This document shows positions 46,412 through 55,990 of a stretch of 64,000 nucleotides of DNA, piece after piece. Numbering within the stretch: position 1 is the stretch's first letter; every line of letters begins with the position of its first letter. The DNA lies in contig JAUMIR010000004.1 in the NCBI GenBank assembly GCA_030847615.1, forward strand, positions 73,935,001-73,999,000. The letters run 5' to 3'. The notes under the pieces are model-generated. The model was not told the DNA's origin. It ran no database searches and saw only the letters and a program-made list of their open reading frames with translations. Origin of the DNA: Gambelia wislizenii (Eukaryota > Chordata > Lepidosauria > Squamata > Crotaphytidae). The position numbers were made by a program, and so were the translations under genes.

Positions 46412-48500
46412 GTTTAAATAACAAAAAAAATTAAACAAAGGCTGAATTCACTGTGACATGGGTGCCAAACAGGGTAGGTTGGACCCAGTTGGATGCTCAG
46501 CAGAGTTCTACTCACACTGGATGAGTGTGGCAAATTGTTACCATCCCTCCACCACCACAAAAGCTGTTCTGCAAGATCAGTGAATTACACATGATAGCAC
46601 AAGGAAAGGGGAAGGAATAACCAACAAAAGTAATCACTTATCCAAATTCCTCCAGCAAGAAGCTTCCACCAGGTCCTAGAGCCCTTCCATAGGTAGAGGA
46701 GCAGATCTGGGTCCAGTCCTTTGTAAGGTGACAAGGCTTGCTTCTTTCTCCATGCTGACTTCCCTTTCATACTATGCCACTGAAGTCCTAAGACCATTTA
46801 CTGCCAGAAAACCAGGGGAGGTGCAATAATAGGATATGAATGTGACCCTCTGGAGATGCATCATCCATTAAAGCTCCATCATAACTAACAAAGAAGAATG
46901 ATGGATAAAAGCTGGAATATCTCAGGAGGAGGCAGTGTCATCAACTGGCAAACCCTTAAGGAAATGAACTGGGGGGAAAGGGGGGGGGACTCAGAACACA
47001 AAGCTTGCAGACTAAAAGTCCAGTTATGCATTATGTGAAAGATCCAATATGGATTGGATCTGCTGACAGTTCTATTTTGCTTGCTTTCCCTTAACATAGT
47101 CATGTGGGGCTCTGAATGTTATCACAGCAGTGGAAATCTGGAGGAAATCTTTAACTCCTCCTATGCTTCTGCCCCCACACATAGACCTGAAATTGATTAT
47201 TAATAGTCACAGAGGGTGAGAGGAATGGAAATGCCCTGCTTGTACTACTGCACCATCAATACCAGATGCAGTGGATGGAATAAGATGCATGTGTGTGCCT
47301 TCAAGTCGACAGTCGACTTATAGCGACCCCATGCATTTCATAGGTTTCTCTTAGGCAAAGAATACTCAAGAGGTGGTTTTACCAGTTCCTTCCTCTGAAA
47401 TATAGCCTACAACAGCTGGTATTCATTGGTGATGTACTGAGTCACAAACTAACCATCTTAAAGGAACATAGCCACCTACCCCACTACAACCACATGCACC
47501 TAATAGTTAATGCTTTTATAACAGGGCTATGGTTTATTAGGAACATAGCAGTACAAATCTGCCTACTTGGTGACTACAGAATGCTGCAGTAGGTAGAGCA
47601 GACTGAGAGGTAGTGGATGAAACCAAACCAAACAATTCAAGAACTGGTGCCTTAAAAAGAAAGAAAGAAAGATACCAGACATCTCTCTGCCTCCCACTCT
47701 GACCAAGATTTTGACTGTGCCCAGGGAAGATTCCCTGGGAATAATTCAAAGATTTACTTTTTGGAAGAACAGAAGATTCATGGCTAGAAGGATTTTCACA
47801 GGGACCACAATATTAGACCTTAGAAATGCTACTTTTTTGGACTACAACTCCTCTTTGCATATAGGTATTGTTAAGGCAGGCACCTCGCCAGAGGTTCTGA
47901 GGAGGCTTTGATGCTGTGGAGGGAAGCTGAAACTGAGGACAACTGAGGCTGTGTGTGGCTCAGTCCAGCCACTGCTGTACAGCAACTGCCCTCAGCTCTC
48001 ACTATTGCCTTCAATATCTGAAGGGCCACATACTCCCTAGCCCTACTCTATAAACTTGGTGACAAGCAGATACTACTTATTTATTCCATGTATATTCCAA
48101 CTTTCTCCCCAAGCACTGAGCGCCTCACAAAACTACAAATCCTAAAATTATAAAGGATGGAAGAATCATGGCCATCAAAGCAGTGTTAACGTGCTATAGC
48201 TGCAGTGTGAAAGAGAGCTTATTTTCTAAACCAGCCCCCAAAGTGACTAGACTAGCCAAGGGAAAAGGACACATAAAAAGCAGATGTTAAAAATCTGTTG
48301 TCTACTAACTACACAACAAGCTGATAGGAGGTGACATGGAGCACTGCCTCCTCCATCAGCCCACATGATTCCTGTGCTTGACACACAGGAAAGAATGCTG
48401 CCTTCTGCGCCCAGCACAGGCTGGGAAAGTAGGACTGGGAAAGTAGGGGTACTATCTTTGTTTCATCTCCCCAATTTATTTCTACCTTGGCTATTGAGCT
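46412..48500. other. Non-coding sequence with SINE and L2 remnants
   Basis: 47283-47450 (minus) is a diverged SINE-like block ('ccttcaagtcgacagtcgac', 'ccatgcatttcataggtt') of the type that in squamates can carry a 5S-derived head. 48072-48130 is an L2 3' end remnant on the minus strand. 48130-48225 resembles hAT MITE sequence. 46977-46988 is a G-run. No gene was recognised. Confidence 0.45.
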
Positions 48501-49389
48501 GAAGAAAACAGAAGTTCTTTACCAGCCTGCACCACAGGACAAACACCATCATCCCCACATTGCCATCGGCAATTCTGTGCTTAAGTCCATTCAGCGGTTC
48601 ACCTACCTGGGAAACATCATCTCCTCAGATGCCAAGACTGACAAAGAGATCGATCACAGATTAGCAAAGGCATATAGTGCATTTGGAAGACTTTACAAAA
48701 GAGTCTGGAGTAACAAACACCCGAGGCAAAGCACAAAAATCAGTGTGTATAGAGCCATTGTACTGTCTATTCTCCTTTACGGGTCTGAAACATGGGTCAC
48801 CTATCGCCACCACTTGCGACTCCTCGAACGCTTTCATCAGTGCTGTATATGCACAATCCTAAATATACACTGTACTGACTACATGACAAATGTTGCTGTC
48901 CTTGAGCAAGCAGGGATCACCAGCATTGAGGCGATGATATTGAGAACTCAGCTGCGCTGGGCAGGACACGTTTCTAGGATGGAGGACTATCGCCTCCCAA
49001 AAATAGTACTCTACAGTGAACTCGTCATAGGTCAGCGTAAGAGGGGTGCTCCAAAAAAGCGATACAAGGACTCCCTGAAACAACATCTCAGGCTCGGCCA
49101 AATTGATCACTAACAATGGTCCGCCCCGGCCTCACATCGGGAGGCATGTAGACGCACTATCCACAATGCTGCAGCCTTATTTGAGAACTCACGTCGAACA
49201 AGTCTTGAAGAGAAATGACAACGTAGAAAGAATCACAACCCGGAAACATCACCCAAGGAGACCTTCTGCTGTGCTTTCTGCAACCGGACTTGTTTATCTT
49301 GGATTGGCCTTTTTAGTCATCAGCGCACTTGCAGAAAGCGCAGGATGAGTCCTTCCTGAATCTTTGTTTGTGAAGAAAAGCCAGAGAGA
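48501..49389 (+). mobile_element. Zinc-finger LINE family, 889 bp insertion with 12 bp target duplication (copy 3 of 4)
   Basis: The perfect duplication ggctattgagct flanks the element at 48489-48500 and 49390-49401. The body encodes the RT C-terminal region KKTEVLYQPAPQDK, then FTYLGNIISSDAKTD, SILLYGSETWVTY, ILRTQLRWAGHVSRMED and KKRYKDSLKQHLRLGQIDH. After a TAA and a later TGA come the SLEEK basic stretch and the CAFCNRTC...HQRTCRK zinc-finger module. The 3' end is 'aagaaaagccagagaga'. This is a 5'-truncated non-LTR retrotransposon; 'YLG' and 'LRW.GHV.RM' are general non-LTR RT C-terminal motifs. The clade is not decided. Two stops make it non-coding now. Confidence 0.9.
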
Positions 49390-49567
49390 GGCTATTGAGC
49401 TATCCTCTGCTGTCGGTAAACTGGAAGCTAACTGTGGAGGGCAAGCACAGACAGGCGTCCCCGATTTTGGCTTTAGAGGGAATGGCTTCAGTTCCACTAG
49501 CATAGCAAGCACAGGAACAGAAAATTCACCCACTTTGAATTCCTCATCCCTAATGGCAAGCAGGTAA
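49390..49567 (+). CDS. Candidate 3' part of a coding exon with strong splice donor (unidentified)
   Basis: Downstream of the LINE the frame stays open for about 58 codons and includes AIELSSAVGKLEANCGG, then TGVPDFGFRGNGFSSTS, TENSPTLNSSSLMAS and ends at AGCAG|GTAAGTAATG, a near-consensus 5' splice site. The Ser/Thr-rich composition suits a regulatory protein's low-complexity region, but I do not recognise it. If an exon, its acceptor is either at 'ctattgag|ctatcc', now preceded by the purine-rich LINE end, or further in. The LINE lies at or just before its start, so splicing may be altered. Alternatively it is chance or a relic. No partner exon was found. Confidence 0.3.
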
Positions 49568-49571
49568 GTAA

Positions 49572-49585
49572 TGAAAAAAAAAAAA

Positions 49586-49620
<35 letters not shown>
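49572..49620. repeat. A-run and (GAAA)n microsatellite
   Basis: About 14 A are followed by about nine GAAA units, beginning a few bases after the candidate splice donor. Confidence 0.95.
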
Positions 49621-49621
<1 letters not shown>

Positions 49622-49947
49622 CAGGTAATTAAAAATAAAATGTAGCCCAGTGAAAAATTTAATTAATCCATCTTTAATCAGCACTAAACTACTCTTATTT
49701 TTGCAGTATTTCTACTATTAAAATATTAACAAAATACCATTTGTAGAATATGACAGAATTATGGTGTTACAACAGCATTTTTTAAAGGGGGGGAACATTC
49801 AGGTTACCATGAGTTTTGCCACACGAGTCTTCCTACCTAATTAAACCTTTCCTATCTACACTTTCAATCTAAAGCAAAGTTTAAACAGGGGGTTTGGTTG
49901 GGTTTGGTGATATTTCATGGGTAGTACCTTTCATGGCGTAATATCAC

Positions 49948-50168
49948 TACACCCAGCATGGTGGAACATAACTCTGGATACCAAGGTTTGAATCCTCACT
50001 CAGCCATGGAAACCTACTGGGTTACCTTGGGCAAGTTCCACTCTCTCAGCCTCAGAGGAGGGCAAAGGCAAACCCTCTCTCTGAACAAATCTTGCCAAGA
50101 AAACCCTGTGATAGGTTCACCTTAGGGTCACCATAAATCTTAAATGACTTGAAGGCACACAACAATAA
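49948..50168 (+). mobile_element. tRNA-derived SINE
   Basis: It has 'cccagcatggtggaacataa' (degraded head), 'ggtttgaatcctcactcagc' (box B), 'cctcagaggagggcaaaggc' and the tail 'taaatgacttgaaggcacac', then 'aacaa'. It is close to the 10.77 kb copy. Confidence 0.85.
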
Positions 50169-50451
50169 ATGAGCATTCATGTTTAAATGAATAAGCACTT
50201 ACTGCTGCATATATTACCAATTATTTTAATATTTTAAGGATCACTTGGATTGTTTTCTGCCAAACATCTGTTGAAGAAAACTGAACCTTCCCCTTCCACA
50301 ATGAGACAGAAAGAGCTTAGCAGGATGGGCATATAAATCTTTCTTCCATCAGGAAGATGAAGCAGCAAAGAAACCAGCATTGGTACAGCAAAGGTTCATA
50401 TTCAAGGTACCTTATTAGAAATGGTGATGGGTCTGTCACATTGCAAGAATA

Positions 50452-50793
50452 CAGGACCCTTTCACACTAGTCATAACCAATGATTCCACTTTAACTGCCA
50501 TGGCTGCATCCTGTGGAATCCTGGGGCTTGTAGTCTGGCAATGCACTGGAGGTCTTTGGCTAAGAATATATATATGGATATATACATATACGCCTTCAAG
50601 CTGTCTGTGAACTTAAGGTGACCCCATGAATTTCATAGGATTGTCTTAGGCAAGGAATATTCAGAAGTGGTTTGCCATTGCCCTCCTCCTAAATATAGCC
50701 TGCAGCAGCTGGTATCCTGCAAATCCCAGAATTCCACAGAATGGAAATAGCTGTTAAAGTAGAATTATAGTTGTATAGTGTGAAAGAGTCCCA
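50452..50793. mobile_element. hAT-type MITE interrupted by SINE-like sequence
   Basis: The ends 'caggaccctttcacactagt' and 'ggactctttcacactataca' (read from the right) are inverted. The centre words 'gtggaatcctggggcttgta' and 'gcaaatcccagaattccaca' pair up. Between them, at about 50583-50720 on the minus strand, lies SINE-like sequence similar to 47.29 kb ('gccttcaagctgtctgtgaa', 'ccccatgaatttcatagg'). Confidence 0.65.
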
Positions 50794-51676
50794 AGAAACA
50801 GCACCATTCAGCAGGATGGACAAATATCTTTCTTTCATCTTCCCAAAATAGCAAGATACTGTAATGTGTAGTTCCTGACAATTTGTTACAGCAATTGTTC
50901 AAATGCCCAAGATTCACTGACGCAGCATATGTCTATTCTATACATGTTTAGTATAGTGGGATAATATACCAAAACTAAGCTGATGTGATGCAGTTTGTAG
51001 ACGGAGAAACCAACCTTATCAAGCTCCAACCCTGGCAGAGACATGATGTAAGACAGAATGGCCCTAGGAAGCATAAGCAGTTATACCGTAGTCTTGTTCC
51101 TCAGAGCACTTCCAAAATAGACATACAACTTAACAGAACTTGGCTAAAACAGACTTTGATCTCCTGCCATTCCACCGTGTCAATAGTTCTGGCCCTACAG
51201 TGCAAATGAGGACAAACAAACAGCAAGCAAGAAGGGAGGATGGTCCAATTGATCAAACCACCCATCTGCTAGTATCATTGGTGCAAACTCTCTTTGGACT
51301 TAGTGCCACTGTAAACAGCCCTGTGGTGTGATACTCATGGCTTCATCACAGCTGTGTCTGAAAACTGCAAAAAGACCACAGCAGATCACAATTAAGACCT
51401 GACAGTTCACAAAATATGATGAGGAAAGAACTAAGGCTTAAGTCTCAGCATCTTTTACAAGAAGTTGCCAACAACTAAAAACAGTTACAGATTTACAAAC
51501 AATTAAGGAATGTATTCTCACAGAAGATAATCTGATTTGCCAATAACTTGAAATTTGTTTGTTATAAGAAGCAACAGATTATATCTTGTGTTTCTGCAAA
51601 CTGTTACAGATTATTATATACTCTATTCTGATCTGACTTCTTTTAACTCGTGTCTTTATGTAGTGTTCTATGTATT

Positions 51677-51677
<1 letters not shown>
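50794..51677. other. Unique non-coding sequence
   Basis: Nothing recognised. The open frames at 50886-51331 lack domains. Confidence 0.45.
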
Positions 51678-51708
<31 letters not shown>

Positions 51709-51950
51709 TATTATTATTTATACCCCGCCCCTCTGCTAAAAACAATCGGGGCAGCTTCCAACAATTAAAACATTATAATAATGACTAAAAACACCACACA
51801 CACACACCCTCCCCCATAAAAAGACATTAAACACAATAAGATTAAAACCTTCTAACTAATAAACACATTAAAAACAAATATATACATAATTTTTAAAAAG
51901 CCAGGAAAGGCCTGCCGAAAGAGATCCGTCTTTAGTGCTTTTACTTTATT
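51678..51950 (-). mobile_element. L2 LINE 3' terminal fragment
   Basis: The minus strand reads 'gacggatctctttcggcagg', then 'cctttcctggc', the 3' UTR and 'cccgattgtttttagcagag', 'gggcggggtataaata' and an (ATT)n tail, present as (AAT)n at 51678-51709. It is the same family as the L2 at 12.65 kb. Confidence 0.85.
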
Positions 51951-52563
51951 TTATTTTATTTTATTTTTTTATTTTGACTTCCTTGTTATAATTTGTAGAA
52001 TTACTTTAGGTTGACTCCATGTGTGTTTACCTTTTTGTTGTAAATTGTGGTGTTCCATTCAGGTCTGTATTTTTTTTTAATTCACAATAATGTTTTTATT
52101 CACACTTGCTGTAAATATTACCTCCATTGTATTTTGCAACTATATTCCATAGCATCTATTATTGTTTTGTTATCTGTTCATGTATTTGCAATGGTCTCTC
52201 TCTCTCTTTTTTTTTTTTTTCGTTTATAAGACTCAGCACCACCATTATTTTCACAGGCCACTTTGGGCTCATCAATATTGCAAGAGGCCTCATGGCTGAT
52301 TCAAGCCAATTATCTGCAACAGGTAGTGCACATAGAATCACTTAGTTTCTCCTGAACCACTGAATCTCTCCTATCTCATTTATTACAAAAAAAAAAAAAG
52401 ATGCTATCCATACCTAACCTCACAATGGGTATCAAGAGTGCTAGAAACTGGGAAATTGTGAAGCACTGTGATAAGGACTTTCAGATAAGATAAACATTTC
52501 ATAGCACATGGTAAGGGCTGGAATCCTGTTGGAGAGTTATGAATGCATAACCTACAGTTTATA
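51951..52563. other. Non-coding sequence with T-runs
   Basis: TTTTA repeats lie at 51941-51967, a CT/T tract at about 52197-52220 and an A-run at 52387-52399. No gene was recognised. Confidence 0.45.
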
Positions 52564-52938
52564 CAGCCATCCCTTCACATTCGCGGGGGTTAGGGGCAGA
52601 CAACTAACAAACAAAGAAGAAATGAGCCCGCGGGCCAGCGGTTTTCCACTACAGTCCCTTCCCAAGGCAGCGACAAGCTTCCTGAGAAGCCCCTTGCTGC
52701 CTTGGGAAGGGAGTGGGGTGGAGAGTGAGCGTGCCAGCTGGTTCCCACCCCTCCTTCCCAAGGCAGCGGGGTGCAGAGCAAGCGTGCCAGCTGCTTCCCA
52801 CCCCGCCTTCCCAAGGCAGCGACAGGCTAAGCCCTTTGCTGCCTCTGGAAGGGAGGGGGTGTTGAGCAGGGGGGAGGCAGCCTTCCGCGAATAATCAAAA
52901 CCACGAATGTGAAAGTCACGAATGTGGAGGGGCAACTG
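52564..52938. mobile_element. Tigger-like non-autonomous element with TA duplication
   Basis: The left end is CAGCCATCCCTTCACATTCG and the right end reads CAGTTGCCCCTCCACATTCG on the opposite strand, both bordered by TA. The interior is GC-rich, with the word 'ccttcccaaggcagcg' repeated several times at 52670-52820. It gives chance frames on both strands but no transposase. It also supplies the empty-site sequence ('gggggttaggggcaga') for the nested element at 53.7 kb. Confidence 0.8.
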
Positions 52939-53654
52939 TACATCCATAACTGGGGATCATGAAAGTCTCCCAATTTCCACTTACCAGGAAGCAGATGCTG
53001 TGACTGACAGGGACCCATTCCCCTGGCACTCAGGAAGCAGCTAAATGATGTTCCTACCCATCCCCTCACAAGAGTGATCTCTGGTGTAACAGGAAATTAT
53101 GATAGGGACCCCACTTCTGCCTGTCACAAACAAGAATGCTCACAAGAAGGAGGTTTGGAAATTTAAGTCAGCAGCTTCCCAAGCAACAGGGGAACAGAAC
53201 CTTGGCAACTGCAGCAGCTGCTTCACAGTAAGTGGGGACTGGGTGGGGGCTCAGGCTGGGAGTCACTGCATAGTTGCATAACTACAGTGATTACACATTC
53301 ATAACTCCTCAACAAGATTCTAGCCAAGAAGTCTGAAATGTTAAACACTGGCCATTGCCCCTCCATGCCACAGTAAAAATTGCTAGCAGCTGAAAGATTC
53401 TGAGAGCTAGAGTCCAAAAAAAGCAGTGTCCCTAAATTCTGGCTAAAGATATGAGCATTTAAACACCATTAGCAATCATAAGAAACCAAGAAAACGGAAC
53501 TGATGCACTGAAAAAATTAAAATCCAGGTGATTGAAATGCATATTGGGGGAGACACAAAGGGTCTGTGAAAATATTACAAGGGGGAAAAGAAATTTTCAG
53601 TACTTACGCTTGCCTTCTAAAGGAGTCAAGCCAAGTAATTGGATGAAGGATATA
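52939..53654. other. Unique non-coding sequence
   Basis: Nothing recognised. Confidence 0.45.
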
Positions 53655-53801
53655 AGCTTGGCCCTCCACATTTGCTGGGGGTAGGGGCAGGCCAGTTTAA
53701 GGAATTTTGGGCCCCCCTGGAATGCTTTATTTTGGACCCCCAATATGTTTATCTCAGGTCAATGTAACCTAACCTATTCACAGTACAGGATGTTCAGATT
53801 A

Positions 53802-54026
53802 CAGTAGGACCCCCATATCCAGTATTCATTATCCATGGCACACCTACCATAGAGTCTTCCTAGAAAATGTGTCCTCCCTAGCCATTTTCTAGGCCCTCCA
53901 AGGCAACTCTATGGTATTTTAAACCAGAAGTCCCATTATTTTCAATGGTGTTCACTATTATTCATGGTTTTCAGAATCCACGCCCCCCCCCCGAACCAAT
54001 CCCCAGTGGATAAGAGGGGCCTACTG
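53802..54026. mobile_element. TA-flanked MITE nested in the hAT-like element
   Basis: The left terminus CAGTAGGACCCCCATATCC and the right terminus CAGTAGGCCCCTCTTATCC (opposite strand) are strong inverted repeats between TA dinucleotides. The paralogous hAT-like copy reads straight through as 'ttcagattattacataattt' at about 5473-5492, an exact empty site with a single TA. Confidence 0.92.
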
Positions 54027-54124
54027 TATTACATAATTTGCCACCAATAATTTCGTTTAAAAACTACATTATAGGCACTAACATAATATTTTTTGTTTAT
54101 TAGCAATTAACATAATGGTGTAGA

Positions 54125-54475
54125 TTTCCTCAAAGAAAAGAAAGAGTGGACTACAAGCTAAACATGAGTTAGCAGTGTGATGCAGCAGCAAAAAATGCCA
54201 ATGCGATTCTAGACATTAATAGGAGTAGTGTCTAGATCAAGGGAAGTAATAGTATCATTCCATTCTGCTTTGGTCAGACCTCCCCTGGAATACTGTTTCC
54301 AGTTCTGGGCACAACAATTCAAGAAAGATACTAAGAAGGATGGTGGGAGGTCTGGAAGCCATTACGCCCTATGAGGAACGGCTTAAGAAGCTGGGTATGC
54401 TTAGCCTGCAGAAGAGAAGGTTGAGAGGTGACATGATAGCCATGTTTAAATATTTGAAGGGATGTCCTACTGAGG
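54125..54475 (+). mobile_element. CR1 segment within hAT-like copy 2
   Basis: It starts at the same boundary as in copy 1 and encodes degraded [15 protein letters not shown], then [39 protein letters not shown] and KGC, breaking off at 'gggatgtcctactgaggg'. The CR1 3' end is missing here, so the interior of the transposon was deleted after capture. Confidence 0.85.
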
Positions 54476-55084
54476 GCACACCCACCCACCCGCTCGATGT
54501 CAAACTCCCTCCAGCTTCTGCCACGGAGGGCTACTGTTTCTTTCTCTTTCTCTTTAGTTTGGGAGACCTGTTTTTTTTTTAAGTCAGCAGGAGGTTTTTG
54601 GAGGAGGAGGGTACGAGGCGACTACAAAGCAGCAGCTCCTCCTGGGTCAACAGGGGGCCCTCTTGACCTCGGAGGCCCTCCACCAATGCTGATTTGGCAG
54701 ACTGGTTAAACCGGCCCTGGGTAGGGGTACAGGACCCCACCCATGAGAAAGTGGAAAAAACACAAATCTCTAGGCCCACCCAAACCATCTTTAACACCCC
54801 AAAAAGTATGATCCATAGATTTAACTCACAGTGGATGCCTTTGAGACAGCTGGATTCCTTCACAAGGCAAAAGCAGGTGGCTGATAGGGCTTCTACCTTT
54901 GCTGCTGCCCTATGCCAATTTTATTAGGGGCTTACAAGCCCTGCCACACACTAGCAATCTCTCTTAGTCTCGTGAGGCTTGCCCTATTTAAAATGGCATA
55001 GGGCAGCAGCAGAGGTGGCAGCAAATAATCCACAAATAATCAAATCCACAAAAGTTAAACTCCCCAGTGTGGAGGCCCAAGTGT

Positions 55085-55782
55085 ATACACTTGTATTTAA
55101 AGGCACTAATAATACACCTTTTTGTATGAAAAATAATTTAAAAAATAATCCAAAGAACTATTAATGAAATGGGAAAGCAAATCTCTGATTTATATTATGT
55201 ATGAAAATTTTGTCTACTAACAAATGTCTGAAAGCACCTGACCCAATACAGCTCACAGGGCAGACAGCCAATTTATTACAGCAACTTCTGATGAATTTAA
55301 CAGCACAGTTTATTACAGGACCAAGGCAAGTTCAGTGATAAAGAGGATAAATCCTTGAACTAATGAGCTTCACAAGTCATCAACAGACCTGGTAAGACAA
55401 CAGCAAGCAGAACAGCATTTCTGTAGCAAGTTTACAGCTTCTGCTACCACTTGTGGTATAAACCCATTTTCTTCAAAGGCTCTTTTAGCCCCTCTGCCCT
55501 GGGTCCTGATGTAGAGTCTGGGACAGCTGAATGAACAACGCTTTGGCAGAAAGAAAATAAATAGCTTATTAATACTTGTATTGCAAGGATGAGCAAGCAT
55601 TCTGCAGTATACCCATTCTGAAAGATACTGAGACTGGATAGAGTAGCATTCTGACATACATCATTCTTTCTTATTCTTTCCCAATCATTATCTTCCTGTA
55701 CTTCCCTGTCATAAATGGCTTCTTCTCATGGACCATCAAAGTTTAATATTGCTTCCAAAATACTGCCAGATTTGGGAACATG
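55085..55782. other. Unique AT-rich non-coding sequence
   Basis: Nothing recognised. Confidence 0.45.
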
Positions 55783-55990
55783 GCGAAGTGCTTTATACAG
55801 AGTCAGACTACTGGTCCATTTAGTCCAATACCATCAATACAGACTCTCAGCAGCAGCTTTCCAGAGTTTCTGGCAAGAATCTTTCCCAGCCCTAACCAAT
55901 GAACTATGTATCCTTCCCACATGCACACACCATTAGTAAGTTACAAACGTTGGAATGCTGGGATCAAACGAGGAAACCAAGGTTCAAATC
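55783..55990 (+). mobile_element. Old dispersed repeat ('tatacagagtcagac' family)
   Basis: It contains 'tgctttatacagagtcagac', 'tactggtccatttagtccaa', 'cagcagcagctttccagagt' and 'ggcaagaatctttcccagcc', a dispersed repeat common in squamates. It is strongly diverged and non-coding. Confidence 0.55.

Larger units (their letters stand above)
53688..54719 (+). mobile_element. hAT-like transposon with captured CR1 (copy 2), perfect 8 bp target duplication
   Basis: It is flanked by perfect octamers ggtagggg at 53680-53687 and 54720-54727. The termini are cag-gccagtttaagg on the left and cagggccggtttaacc read from the right. It is collinear with the 5.37 kb copy over the first 450 bases ('atgtttatctcaggtcaatg', 'aacataatggtgtagatttc') and through the same junction into CR1 sequence. 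It then loses most of the interior and retains the right end. It contains a TA-flanked MITE at 53802-54026. Confidence 0.9.
53655..55084. mobile_element. Tigger-like element split by a nested hAT-like element
   Basis: The left end 'ttggccctccacatttgctg', then 'ggggtagggg', and the right end read from the opposite strand 'cacttgggcctccacac' are inverted and lie next to TA. The left part runs to 53687 and the right part from 54720 to 55084. The right part includes 'cacaaataatcaaatccaca', comparable to 'gcgaataatcaaaaccacga' in the copy at 52.9 kb. Removing the inserted hAT-like element and one copy of its octamer restores a continuous element resembling the 52564-52938 copy. Confidence 0.75.

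Noticed and set aside
47283..47450. 5S rRNA-related gene
   Set aside because: Only a SINE-like body is readable. The 5S-like internal control region is not present in this copy.
48487..49113. 208-codon open frame as a host gene
   Set aside because: It is bounded by a 12 bp target duplication and carries non-LTR RT C-terminal motifs, so it is a LINE insertion.
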